The notes beneath the pieces are model-generated. The model did no database searches. It saw nothing but the letters and a program-made list of their open reading frames with translations, and had not been told where the DNA came from. This document shows positions 26,316 to 35,583 of a stretch of 64,000 nucleotides of DNA, in pieces. Source of the DNA: Flaviramulus_B aquimarinus (GTDB lineage Bacteria; Bacteroidota; Bacteroidia; Flavobacteriales; Flavobacteriaceae); the NCBI RefSeq assembly GCF_039543205.1, contig NZ_BAABJH010000006.1, positions 124,001 through 188,000 of the forward strand. The letters run 5' to 3'. The position numbers and the translations under genes were made by a program. The first letter of the stretch is position 1. Every line of letters begins with the position of its first letter.

Positions 26316-27278
26316 ATGTATATAGCTCAAACTTTTAATGTTTTACACGATTGGTGGCGTTACATAGTCGGCGTAATAATTGCCATTATAGGTGTTGCGG
26401 TTTTTTCTATGCCGCACATGATTGCCATTGGTATTGAAACGGCTAATGGTAATATTGATATCTCCCAAATGGGAGATACTAATTATATCATGTCTTTATT
26501 TGAACCTAACGTAAACCTAGTTTTTGTTTTACTACCATTTGCAGGAGGTCTTTTAGCACTCTTATTGGCCGTTAAATATTTACACAAACAATCTATAAAA
26601 CGCTTAACAACGTCCAGAAAAAAAATAGATTGGAAACGGTTTTGGCTTATCTTTTTTGTTTGGGGAATTGTGTCTAGTAGTATAGTTCTATTAGATTATT
26701 TTATGGCACCAGAAGATTATCAATTAAACTTCAATCTAGTTCCATTTTTAATACTTTGTGTTATTGCTATCCTTTTAGTGCCTTTACAAACGAGTTTTGA
26801 AGAGTATTTGTTTAGAGGTTATTTAATGCAGGGGATAGGTGTTTTAGTGAAAAATAAATGGGTGCCGTTATTAATAACTTCATTGGTTTTTGGGTTGTTA
26901 CATATTGCCAATCCAGAAGTCGATAAATTAGGCCCGGTTATTATGGTTTATTATATTGGAACAGGCTTGTTTTTAGGTATAATAACGTTAATGGATGAAG
27001 GTATGGAACTCGCTCTAGGGTTTCATGCTGCTAATAATTTATTTACAGCACTTTTAGTTACGGCAGACTGGACAGCGTTTCAAACCCATTCGGTTTTAAA
27101 AGATTTGTCAGACCCTTCAGAAATGGGACTTGAAGAGATATTTGTTCCCGTTTTTGTTGTGTTTCCAATATTACTTTTTATACTGTCTAAAGTTTATAAA
27201 TGGACGAATTGGAAAGATAAATTATTTGGAAAAATAGTTGCGCCTACAAAAGATAATTACAAAATATTAGAAGAATAA
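26316..27278 (+). CDS. CPBP family intramembrane glutamic endopeptidase
   Basis: The 320-residue protein has about eight membrane helices and the three CPBP/Rce1 motifs: FEEYLFRG (EExxxR, about residue 161), VFGLLHIAN (FxxxH) and GFHAANNLF (HxxxN). Proteins of this family cleave prenylated or other peptides inside the membrane, or serve in immunity or maturation of exported peptides. It lies between menC and menE with 2 nt before menE, so it is firmly inside the operon. A role in quinone metabolism is not shown by the sequence. Confidence 0.9.
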   Translation: MYIAQTFNVLHDWWRYIVGVIIAIIGVAVFSMPHMIAIGIETANGNIDISQMGDTNYIMSLFEPNVNLVFVLLPFAGGLLALLLAVKYLHKQSIKRLTTSRKKIDWKRFWLIFFVWGIVSSSIVLLDYFMAPEDYQLNFNLVPFLILCVIAILLVPLQTSFEEYLFRGYLMQGIGVLVKNKWVPLLITSLVFGLLHIANPEVDKLGPVIMVYYIGTGLFLGIITLMDEGMELALGFHAANNLFTALLVTADWTAFQTHSVLKDLSDPSEMGLEEIFVPVFVVFPILLFILSKVYKWTNWKDKLFGKIVAPTKDNYKILEE

Positions 27279-27280
27279 AT

Positions 27281-28357
27281 ATGATACCCAATTATACCAA
27301 TGTACATTTAAAATTTAAGTTAGATGGTTTAAGTTATAAGCACGACGACCTTATGGAAGTTGCCTATAGCTATGTTAAAGAAGGCAGGCCTTATCAACAA
27401 GAACTAGGTAATTTTTTGCTTGATTGGTTAGATGCTAAAGATCATATTACAGTAAAAACATCTGGATCTACAGGTAAGCCAAAAAGAATAAACATTAAAA
27501 AACAAGCTATGGTGAATTCCGCTATAGCTACAGGCGATTTTTTTAATTTAAAACCCGGTAGTAAAGTATTACATTGCTTACCATCCAATTTTATTGCAGG
27601 TAAGATGATGATGGTAAGAGCCATTGTTTTAGGCTTAGAATTGGATATGGTCGAGCCGACAGCACTTCCGCTTATAGATTATGAAAAAGATTATGAGTTC
27701 TGTGCCTTTACGCCCATGCAACTTAAAAACTTTGCAAAGTATTTACGACACATAAAAACCGTAATTGTGGGTGGTGGTCAAGTTTCAAATACCATAATTG
27801 AATCTATAAAAGACAAAAAGCCACATGTTTATGAAACTTACGGGATGACCGAAACTGTGTCTCATATAGCCGTAAGAAAGCTAAATAATTTTGATGACCC
27901 AGAACAAGGTGAAGTCTCCTATTTTAAAACCTTACCTAAGGTTAATATTTCTCAAGATAACAGAGGGTGTTTGGTTATTGATGCCCCACATCTTTCAGAT
28001 AATGTCATTATTACTAATGATATTGTTAAAATCTATTCCCAAACTGAGTTCCAATGGTTGGGCAGATATGATAATGTTATAAATTCCGGAGGCATAAAAT
28101 TATTTCCGGAGGTCATAGAAAAAAAACTTCAGGATAAAATAGATGATGCGTTTTTTATAGCATCAAAACCAGACGATACTTTAGGGCAAAAATTAATATT
28201 GGTTATAGAAAGTAAAACAAATAACCTGAATCCTTCAATTTTTGAAACCTTAGATACATACGAAAAACCAAAAGAAGTTATCACTATAGCTAATTTTAAA
28301 GAAACGGCATCAGGAAAGATCCATAGGAAGAAAACTTTAGAAGCCTTAAATATTTAA
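27281..28357 (+). CDS. menE: O-succinylbenzoate-CoA ligase (short AMP-binding enzyme)
   Basis: The 358-residue adenylate-forming enzyme shows KTSGSTGKPKRI (P-loop, about residues 65-76), YETYGMTETVSH (A5) and a C-terminal GRYDNVINSGGIKLFPEVIE followed by the catalytic Lys in ASGKIHRKK. It is about 100 residues shorter than E. coli MenE, because the N-terminal domain is reduced, but all reaction motifs are present. Short versions are usual in Bacteroidota. It activates o-succinylbenzoate for MenB. sppA follows 2 nt after the stop. Confidence 0.9.
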   Translation: MIPNYTNVHLKFKLDGLSYKHDDLMEVAYSYVKEGRPYQQELGNFLLDWLDAKDHITVKTSGSTGKPKRINIKKQAMVNSAIATGDFFNLKPGSKVLHCLPSNFIAGKMMMVRAIVLGLELDMVEPTALPLIDYEKDYEFCAFTPMQLKNFAKYLRHIKTVIVGGGQVSNTIIESIKDKKPHVYETYGMTETVSHIAVRKLNNFDDPEQGEVSYFKTLPKVNISQDNRGCLVIDAPHLSDNVIITNDIVKIYSQTEFQWLGRYDNVINSGGIKLFPEVIEKKLQDKIDDAFFIASKPDDTLGQKLILVIESKTNNLNPSIFETLDTYEKPKEVITIANFKETASGKIHRKKTLEALNI

Positions 28358-28359
28358 TT

Positions 28360-30123
28360 ATGAATTTTATTAAACGCGTATTATCAACAGTAACAGGTAT
28401 TTTTGTGTTTCTAGCTATTTGTTTTATCAGCCTAATTGTTTTAGGCGTATTATTTGGAGGAAGCTCAGATGAAGTTGTCAAAGTAAAACCAAATTCTGTT
28501 TTAAAATTAACTTTGGATTTTCCTGTTAGAGATTATGCAGGAAGAACAGAGTTTGCAGAATATTCATTTCTAAATGAAGACAAAAAAAATGGACTCTTTA
28601 ATATCATTGATGCTATAGATTATGCGGCTACCGATGATAAAATTAAAGGTATTTCAATAGAAAACCATTTTATTAATGCTGGCATATCGCAAACAAAAGC
28701 TTTAAGAAATGCCTTATTGAAATTTAAAGCATCAGGCAAGTTTATTGTCTCTTATTCAGATATATACACACAAAAAGATTACTATTTAAGCTCTGTGGCC
28801 GATACCGTTTATTTAAACCCAGTAGGGATTTTTGAGTTTAAAGGTCTATCTACAGAACGTTTGTATTTTAAAGATTTCCAAGAAAAAACAGGCTTTAAAA
28901 TGGAAGTTGTTAGATTAGGGAAATATAAAAGTGCTGTAGAACCTTTTCTGGAAAATGAAATGAGTGATAATAATAGAGAGCAAATTTCGGCGTATTTAAA
29001 TTCACTTTGGAATGAAATAAAACACGATATTTCCAGTAGTAGAGGGATACCAATGGATAGATTAAACACCATTGCAGATAGCTTACTTGCAAGGAATCCA
29101 AGTTTAGCTAAGGCATCTAATCTAATTGATAAAATTGGATATCATGATGAATATATAAATGGAATAAAGTATGCTATTGGAGTTGACTTAAACGATGATT
29201 TAGAATCCATTACTATTAAAGATTATGCAGAGCATACAGCTACTAAATTACTGGCAAACTATAGTAAAAACAAAATAGCAGTTATATATGCAGAAGGCGA
29301 TATCATTTATGGAGAAGGTGATAAAAATACTGTTGGACAAGGCACTATGAATAGGTCTTTAAAAGAAGCACGAGAAGATGATAGAATTAAAGCCATTGTA
29401 TTACGAGTAAATTCCCCAGGAGGTAGTGCATTGGCAAGCGAACTTATTTGGCGTGAAATAGAATTAACTAAAAAAGTTAAACCCGTAATTGTATCAATGG
29501 GAAATTATGCTGCATCTGGTGGGTATTATATAGCCTGTAATGCCGATAGGATTATAGCAGAACCAACAACCATTACAGGAAGTATTGGTGTGTTTGGGAT
29601 GTTGCCAAATGGAAAAGAATTAGCGGATAATATGGGGATTAATGCAGAACAGGTTGTAACCAATAAAAATGCAGTGACCTACAGCTTTTTTGAACCCTTA
29701 AATGATGAACAACGTGCCTTTATTAAAGAAGGGGTCTTTGATGTCTATGAATTGTTTACGACTCGGGTTGCCGATGGACGTAGCATGACACAAGATGCTG
29801 TTAAGGCCATTGCACAAGGACGTGTTTGGACAGGTACTGATGCTTTGGCCAATGGATTGGTTGATGAATTAGGAGGATTGGATTTAGCTTTGCAATATGC
29901 TGCTGAAGCTTCTGGAATTGAGGATTACAACATAAAAGAATTTCCTGTTTTTGAAAAAGACCTCGATAAAATGTTAGAAGAGTTAGGAATAATAAAAACA
30001 AAAGAAACCATTTTAAAAGAAGAGTTAGGGACAGACACCTATAACATGCTTAAAAAAGTAAAAGCTATCTCGCAGAAGAAAGGCATTCAATTATTGTTTC
30101 CGTTTGGTACTGAGATTAAATAA
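28360..30123 (+). CDS. sppA: Signal peptide peptidase SppA, 67K type
   Basis: The 587-residue protein has one N-terminal membrane helix (residues 9-29) and two tandem S49 peptidase domains. The catalytic Ser is in GNYAASGGYY (about residue 388), the Lys in GKYKSAVEPF (about 190), and VNSPGGSALASELI lies in the second domain, as in E. coli SppA. It degrades cleaved signal peptides in the inner membrane. It is the last gene of the men cluster by spacing; 188 nt of non-coding DNA follow. Confidence 0.95.
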   Translation: MNFIKRVLSTVTGIFVFLAICFISLIVLGVLFGGSSDEVVKVKPNSVLKLTLDFPVRDYAGRTEFAEYSFLNEDKKNGLFNIIDAIDYAATDDKIKGISIENHFINAGISQTKALRNALLKFKASGKFIVSYSDIYTQKDYYLSSVADTVYLNPVGIFEFKGLSTERLYFKDFQEKTGFKMEVVRLGKYKSAVEPFLENEMSDNNREQISAYLNSLWNEIKHDISSSRGIPMDRLNTIADSLLARNPSLAKASNLIDKIGYHDEYINGIKYAIGVDLNDDLESITIKDYAEHTATKLLANYSKNKIAVIYAEGDIIYGEGDKNTVGQGTMNRSLKEAREDDRIKAIVLRVNSPGGSALASELIWREIELTKKVKPVIVSMGNYAASGGYYIACNADRIIAEPTTITGSIGVFGMLPNGKELADNMGINAEQVVTNKNAVTYSFFEPLNDEQRAFIKEGVFDVYELFTTRVADGRSMTQDAVKAIAQGRVWTGTDALANGLVDELGGLDLALQYAAEASGIEDYNIKEFPVFEKDLDKMLEELGIIKTKETILKEELGTDTYNMLKKVKAISQKKGIQLLFPFGTEIK

Positions 30124-30182
30124 GTACTTTTTTTCTAACTAAGACGCAAATTTGTATAGTGCATCGAGTTATTGTAAAAGAA

Positions 30183-30240
30183 TTCAGAGAAACTTCCGTG
30201 AGTCTCAGCGAAAACCTCTGTGAATCTTTGTCTAACAACA
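30183..30240. repeat. Degenerate intergenic repeat (GTGAATCTYTGT type)
   Basis: Two imperfect units, CCGTGAGTCTCAGCGAAAACC and TCTGTGAATCTTTGTCTAAC, lie side by side between sppA and the esterase gene. A related phrase, GTGAATCTCTGTGCAAC, occurs at 7638-7654 in another intergenic region. I know similar wording from intergenic DNA of other flavobacteria, but that is recollection only. Confidence 0.4.
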
Positions 30241-30311
30241 AACTAACATAGATTTCCTGTAAATTATTCACGTTAATTAGAAAATTATATATTATTTTTA
30301 AGCAGATAAGA

Positions 30312-31115
30312 ATGCTTATGAAAACGTTTAAATATATAATTCTAAAAGTGTTATGTATCAGTTTATTATTTAATTGTAGTAAATCAGACGATGACACATT
30401 TAAAAATACGAGATCCCTTCAAGATGCCATAAATGATTTTAGTTTATTAACCTTCAACAGTGGTGTTAATGATATGGAAATAGAAGGAAGTTTCAGTAAT
30501 GTGTATTGGCGATTTAGGGTTATTATTCCAGAATCGGCTAGCGAAACAAATAAACGACCATTAATAATCTGTTTGCATGGAGGCACCTCTATAATAGATC
30601 CAGATATACATAAAAATACAGCATGTTTAGAAGAACCCGGTCTAGCGTCTATTGATGCCATTCTATTATGTCCGAATAGCGAAGGTTTTTCGTGGGGCGG
30701 ACTTCCAGAACAAGAAAAAATTTTAACATTAACAGATTTAGTAAAGACTAACTTGCCAGTAGATGAAAATAAAGTAGCCATTATGGGCTATAGTGACGGG
30801 GGCAATGGCGCCTGGTTTTATGCTGAAAGGTATCCCAATCGTTTTTCGGCTGCGATACCCATGTCAAGCTCTTATAACACTTTAAATCCCGAACTTATAA
30901 ATGTTAAAATAGATATTCCATTGTATGTGATACATGGTGAAAAGGACGAGTTGTTTCCTCTAGAAACTATGATAACAGTTGTAGATAATTATAAAAATAT
31001 AGGAACAGATGTGGAACTGTATGTAGCTGATGATTTAGGCCATTTTAATACATGTCTATACGTGCCTTATTTAAATCAAGCGGCTACGTGGCTTGAAAAT
31101 GAAGTATGGAATTAA
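30312..31115 (+). CDS. Lipoprotein alpha/beta-hydrolase (PHB-depolymerase/feruloyl-esterase-like)
   Basis: The 267-residue protein has a lipoprotein signal (LCISLLFNC, Cys about 22). An alpha/beta-hydrolase follows: RPLIICLHGGTS (oxyanion region), nucleophile elbow GYSDGGNGAW, acid in HGEKDELFP and His in LGHFNTC. This suggests an esterase facing the periplasm or cell surface. A second ATG two codons in (30318) is an equally good start. It has no obvious operon partner. The substrate is unknown. Confidence 0.87.
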   Translation: MLMKTFKYIILKVLCISLLFNCSKSDDDTFKNTRSLQDAINDFSLLTFNSGVNDMEIEGSFSNVYWRFRVIIPESASETNKRPLIICLHGGTSIIDPDIHKNTACLEEPGLASIDAILLCPNSEGFSWGGLPEQEKILTLTDLVKTNLPVDENKVAIMGYSDGGNGAWFYAERYPNRFSAAIPMSSSYNTLNPELINVKIDIPLYVIHGEKDELFPLETMITVVDNYKNIGTDVELYVADDLGHFNTCLYVPYLNQAATWLENEVWN

Positions 31116-31132
31116 TATGTAGTTAAGCGTAT

Positions 31133-31555
31133 TTACTGCTGCATTTTAAAATAATAATCAAGCGAATTTTTTCCAGACCCATAAAGTAAAAAGAAGAGAC
31201 AGGCTAATAATGTGATTAAAGCCAATATCAAATTATTAGAATTCATATCACCAACAAAATTAATAATAATAGCACCAATTAAAATCGGTAATTGAGCCAG
31301 TATTGCCCAACGTGTTAATAATCCAGTGGCGATAAGAATACCTCCAATAAAGTGTGCTGGGGCCACATAATGAATAACTAACATGCCACCAGCCATATTC
31401 TGTATAGGTTTAAAAAGTTCCATTAGCATTTCGCTATTGCCCATAAAATTAATGCCTTTAATAAATAAAAACACACCTAGAGCAACACGAACTAAATCTA
31501 AGGGCAAATACGTATGCGCATTAGCCCATTTATTTAACGTTTTTATAGTTTTCAT
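31133..31555 (-). CDS. DoxX family membrane protein
   Basis: The 140-residue protein has four membrane helices in the DoxX pattern: LDLVRVALGVFLFIKGINFM, HYVAPAHFIGGILIATGLLTRWA, QLPILIGAIIINF and a final LILALITLLACLFFLLYGSG. DoxX-type proteins are linked to quinone or thiosulfate redox and membrane stress, without one agreed function. It converges with the esterase gene (17 nt gap). Confidence 0.88.
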   Translation of the reverse strand: MKTIKTLNKWANAHTYLPLDLVRVALGVFLFIKGINFMGNSEMLMELFKPIQNMAGGMLVIHYVAPAHFIGGILIATGLLTRWAILAQLPILIGAIIINFVGDMNSNNLILALITLLACLFFLLYGSGKNSLDYYFKMQQ

Positions 31556-31641
31556 GACTGAAGTTGTTGATTTACAGTCATTAAGATACGAAAAAATAGT
31601 TTTAGTGTTAAATGCGTAGTCGCTCTTTTTTCATTTATAAG

Positions 31642-33443
31642 CTATAAAGGAATATCTAAACTAATTGCAGAACCTTTATTTAGCACACTTTCAAAGTTAA
31701 TTTTACCCTCTAAGGTTTTAACACGTTTTTAATATTGCTTAATCCAATTCCATGTTTTGGATGTATTTTTTTTGTATCAAACCCAGATCCGTCATCTTCT
31801 ACCAAAATGTTTATGGAATTCTCAAAACAAGTAATGTTAACCGTTACATTTTTAGCGTTAGAGTGTTTTATAGCATTGGTTAATAGTTCTTGAATAATCC
31901 TAAAAACATTTAATTCTAAACTGTTTTCAAGGGATTTGTTTTCTATATGATGAGCAACTCTAACATCTACTTTGTTACTATAAGAAATTTTATGAGCTAA
32001 ATCTTCAACTGCAGGTATTAAACCTTTAGTGGCTAAATTTCCATGTTGCCTTAAATGAGACATAAACCTTATTTTTTCATAAGCTTCATTGAGCAATGAT
32101 TCGGTTTTTTTAATCATACTGGAATTATCGCCTTTTACACGCTCTTTTAAAGTTTCTAAGTATAGTTTAAGAGTAGCAAGTGTGCTTCCTAAATTATCAT
32201 GTAGGTCTTCTGCTATACGTTTTCGTTCTTTTTCTTGTCCAGAAATCATAGCATCAATACTTTGTAATTCTAAGTTTTTTAAAAGTTTGTCATTTTTTTC
32301 TTTTTCAAGAGCTTTGTCTCTTATGGCTAAGAGTTGTTTTTTCTTAGAATTAGAATATATTATATACCCAATAAAACCAGTAAGAACGAGAAGCGCAATA
32401 AGAATATAGATTTGATATGTATATTTTTGTTGTCTGTTTTTTAATATTATATTTTCCTTTTCTTTTTCTGCACTCTCATATTTGGTTTTTATCTCCCCAA
32501 TATCTTTAATTAGGCTTTGGTGTTGTGCACTATCTCTTAGTTGTTCAAGTTTTTTTAATGCTAAAAAGGCTTCATGATAGGTTTCCGTTTTCTCATAAAC
32601 ATCGCATAGTTGTTCGTAAACAAAAATTTTATAGTTTAAATTATTGTAGTTTTTTAATAGGTTTTTAGCCTTTTTAATAGTTATTAAAGCACTATCTAAT
32701 TTGTTTAAATAGTAATATTGGTCACACTTATGCGAGTAAACAAGTATTCGACTTCTATAATTCTCAGGATCTTTTTTATCGTAATAAGATTCAGTAATGT
32801 TTAATACATTAATAGCTTCTTGGTATTTTTTAAGTTTGCTTAAAGCTGGTGCTATATTTAATAAATTGGCAATATATCTAACAGTATCTTTCTGTTTTTG
32901 ATATATAGTTCCCATATTTTCAATGTGGTTTAAACTTGACTCATAATCTTTTAAGTTTTCTGCTCTTGTTGATTTATTGTACTCACAATGAATTCTGATA
33001 TCGTCGTCATCTAATTCTTCAGCAATTTTACAGGTAGAATCAATCAATTCATCAATACTAATAAGGTTTATTACTTCTGATGATATATTTCTATTGTTTA
33101 ATAGGTAAAGGCATTCAATTAACCTTGATTCTGCCTTAGCTTGGTTTTTTAATAGTCCATGTTTTACACAATAGGTTCTAGATTCAAGAAAAGATTTATA
33201 AGCCTCAAAGTAATCGCCTTTTTGGAGTAATAAATAACCTAGATACCAATGGTATTTGGCTTTGCTTTTAATAGTATTAGCAGACTGTTTGTATTGTTTT
33301 AAAAGGCTATAAGATTTAGACCAATCACCAGAATATATAGAACTATAGAATGTATCTGAAATTTTATGATTTTGTGCAAAACTAAATCCACTAAAAACAG
33401 AACATAATATGATTGGTATAAACAGTAATAACCTTATTTTCAT
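31642..33443 (-). pseudogene. TPR-containing sensor histidine kinase with a C-terminal frameshift
   Basis: From ATG 33443 the protein has a signal peptide (MKIRLLLFIPIILCSVFSGFSFAQ), a periplasmic TPR array of about 320 residues, a membrane helix (YQIYILIALLVLTGFIGYII) and a HisKA_3 dimerisation box (RIAEDLHDNLGSTLATLKLYL). A HATPase_c domain follows, with ELLTNAIKHSNA, DDGSGFD and GIGLSNI. The frame then runs into TAG at 31710 after NVLKP. Removing one base near 31726 restores VKTLEGKINF...ISLDIPL and a stop at 31642, the normal family end. The last 26 or so residues of the ATPase domain are therefore lost by a one-base deletion. The core ATP motifs survive, so residual function is possible. 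It starts one base after the carboxylase stop. No response regulator is adjacent. Confidence 0.85.
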
Positions 33444-33444
33444 G

Positions 33445-35073
33445 TTATACTTGTAACACACCCATATTAAAAGGCTTTTTAATAGGAGCGTGGTTAGCAG
33501 CATCAATACCCATACTAATCCAAGTTCTGGTATCCAAAGGATTTATAATCCCATCGGTCCAGATGCGTGCAGCAGCGTAATAAGGCGAAACTTGGTTGTC
33601 GTATCGGTCCTTTATTTTATTGAACAATTCGGCTTCCTTTTCAGGTGTGATTTTTTCACCTTGTTTTTCAAGTGATGCTTTTTCAATTTGAAGTAAAACT
33701 TTAGCAGCAGAGTTTCCACTCATCACGGCTAGTTCCGCACTAGGCCAAGCCGCAATCAACCTTGGGTCATAAGCCTTACCACACATGGCGTAATTACCAG
33801 CGCCATAACTATTACCAATGATTATGGTAAATTTCGGAACTACCGAATTACTAACAGCATTTACCATTTTAGCACCATCCTTTATAATTCCAGAATGTTC
33901 ACTTTTACTACCAACCATAAAGCCCGTAACATCTTGTAAAAAGACTAGAGGGATTTTCTTTTGATTGCAATTCGCAATAAAGCGTGTAGATTTATCAGCA
34001 CTATCATTATAAATAACACCACCAAACTGCATTTCACCTTTTTTGGTTTTAACAAGTTTACGTTGGTTTGCTACAATACCAACAGCCCATCCATCAATAC
34101 GTGCATAGCATGTTATAATGCTTTGTCCGTAGCCTGCCTTATATTCATCAAACTCTGAATTATCAACCAAACGTTTAATGATTTCATACATATCATATTG
34201 GTCTGCTCTGGATTTAGGAAGAATACCATAAATATCCTCAGGCGTTTCTTTAGGATTTTTAGCATCACTTCTATTAAACCCAGCCTTATCATAATCACCA
34301 ATTTTATCTATGATGTTTTTAATGGTGTCTAAGGCGTGTTTATCATCCTTTGCTTTATAATCGGTTACTCCAGAAATTTCGCAATGTGTCGTGGCACCAC
34401 CTAAAGTTTCATTATCAATACTTTCCCCAATAGCTGCTTTAACCAAATAACTTCCAGCAAGAAAAATGCTTCCGGTTTTATCAACAATCAAAGCTTCATC
34501 GCTCATTATGGGCAAGTAAGCTCCTCCAGCAACACAGCTTCCCATAACTGCAGAAATTTGCGTAATTCCCATACTACTCATCACAGCATTATTTCTAAAA
34601 ATACGTCCAAAATGTTCTTTATCCGGAAAAATTTCATCTTGTAAGGGCAGGTAAACCCCAGCAGAATCCACTAAGTAAATAATGGGTAATTTGTTTTCAA
34701 TAGCAATTTCTTGAGCTCGTAAATTCTTTTTCCCAGTTATAGGAAACCAAGCCCCTGCTTTTACGGTAGCATCATTAGCAACCACAATGCATTGTTTTCC
34801 TTTAATATAGCCTATTTTAACGACAACACCACCAGAAGGGCATCCACCATGTTCCTTGTACATGTCTTCACCTGCAAAGGCTGCGATTTCAATCGACTTC
34901 GCTTTGGGATCTAACAAATAATTAATACGCTCTCTGGCTGTCATTTTACCTTTTGAGTGTAATTTTTCAATACGACTTTTTCCGCCGCCTAAACTAACTT
35001 TTGCTAGTCTTTTTTTGAGTTCAGAAAGTAAGAGTTTATTATGATCTTCGTTTTTATTGAAGTTTATATCCAT
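33445..35073 (-). CDS. Acyl-CoA carboxylase beta (carboxyltransferase) subunit
   Basis: The 542-residue protein has both crotonase-like halves of biotin-dependent carboxyltransferases. MTARERINYLLD and CPSGGVVVKIGYI lie near the N-terminus, followed by LVDSAGVYLPLQDEIFPDKEHFGRIF, VMGSCVAGGAYLP and, in the second half, FLQDVTGFMVG and GNSYGAGNYAMCG. The DSAGVYLPLQDEIFPD segment is closest to methylcrotonyl-CoA carboxylase beta, so a leucine-degradation role is likely but not certain. No biotin carboxylase/BCCP subunit gene lies next to it. The kinase gene downstream starts one base after its stop and is probably cotranscribed. Confidence 0.9.
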   Translation of the reverse strand: MDINFNKNEDHNKLLLSELKKRLAKVSLGGGKSRIEKLHSKGKMTARERINYLLDPKAKSIEIAAFAGEDMYKEHGGCPSGGVVVKIGYIKGKQCIVVANDATVKAGAWFPITGKKNLRAQEIAIENKLPIIYLVDSAGVYLPLQDEIFPDKEHFGRIFRNNAVMSSMGITQISAVMGSCVAGGAYLPIMSDEALIVDKTGSIFLAGSYLVKAAIGESIDNETLGGATTHCEISGVTDYKAKDDKHALDTIKNIIDKIGDYDKAGFNRSDAKNPKETPEDIYGILPKSRADQYDMYEIIKRLVDNSEFDEYKAGYGQSIITCYARIDGWAVGIVANQRKLVKTKKGEMQFGGVIYNDSADKSTRFIANCNQKKIPLVFLQDVTGFMVGSKSEHSGIIKDGAKMVNAVSNSVVPKFTIIIGNSYGAGNYAMCGKAYDPRLIAAWPSAELAVMSGNSAAKVLLQIEKASLEKQGEKITPEKEAELFNKIKDRYDNQVSPYYAAARIWTDGIINPLDTRTWISMGIDAANHAPIKKPFNMGVLQV

Positions 35074-35155
35074 AAAATAATAGTTTGATGCTAATGTACA
35101 AAAGTTTCAAAAAATTATAATGGGTATTGTTAATGAAATCACAAAAATATTACAT

Positions 35156-35199
35156 GGAAATATTTTCCTTGGAAAATAAATAATTTTCTTCTATATTTG
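35156..35199 (+). promoter_or_regulatory. Promoter with overlapping MarR-type operator
   Basis: TTGG (35169-35172), 19 nt, then TATATTTG (35192-35199) matches the Bacteroidota promoter consensus. The -33 box lies in the centre of the inverted repeat TATTTTCCTTGGAAAATA (35161-35178, 8-bp arms). A second overlapping pair, GGAAA TAT TTTCC (35156-35168), shares the left arm. The same TTTCC..GGAAA core recurs in a 24-bp palindrome before the pirin gene, and a MarR gene lies between, so this is most likely the MarR autoregulatory operator. Confidence 0.75.
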
Positions 35200-35224
35200 C
35201 ATCATGATAATTAAATAAATAAAC

Positions 35225-35581
35225 ATGAATAGAGACAAAATTATATTTTACATCGCTACAGGATTATTAACGGCATTAATGCTGTTTTCAGTAAGCATGT
35301 ATTTTTTTAAGCATGAAGATATAGTCATGGCATTTACCAGTTTTGGTTATCCAATTTACATTATCTATCCTTATGCGATATTAAAATTATTAGGATTATT
35401 TGCATTATGGAATCCTAATTTTAAAGCAATTAAGGAATGGGCTTATTCAGGTTTCTTTTTTGCATTTATCTTAGCATTTTTTGCACACTATATGATAGGC
35501 GATGGGGAACAAGGTGGTGCCGCTTTAGCTTTAGTATTATTAATAGTGTCTTATATATTTAATAAACGAATTAATAATTAA
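35225..35581 (+). CDS. DoxX-like (DoxX_2) membrane protein
   Basis: The 118-residue protein has four membrane helices: FYIATGLLTALMLFSVSMYFF, YPIYIIYPYAILKLLGLFALW, WAYSGFFFAFILAFFAHYM and AALALVLLIVSYIF. The core PYAILKLLG...W fits the DoxX-like family, which often lies beside MarR and NAD(P)H quinone or flavin reductases. It is the first gene after the operator-bearing promoter and is followed 2 nt later by the reductase gene. Confidence 0.85.
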   Translation: MNRDKIIFYIATGLLTALMLFSVSMYFFKHEDIVMAFTSFGYPIYIIYPYAILKLLGLFALWNPNFKAIKEWAYSGFFFAFILAFFAHYMIGDGEQGGAALALVLLIVSYIFNKRINN

Positions 35582-35583
35582 TT

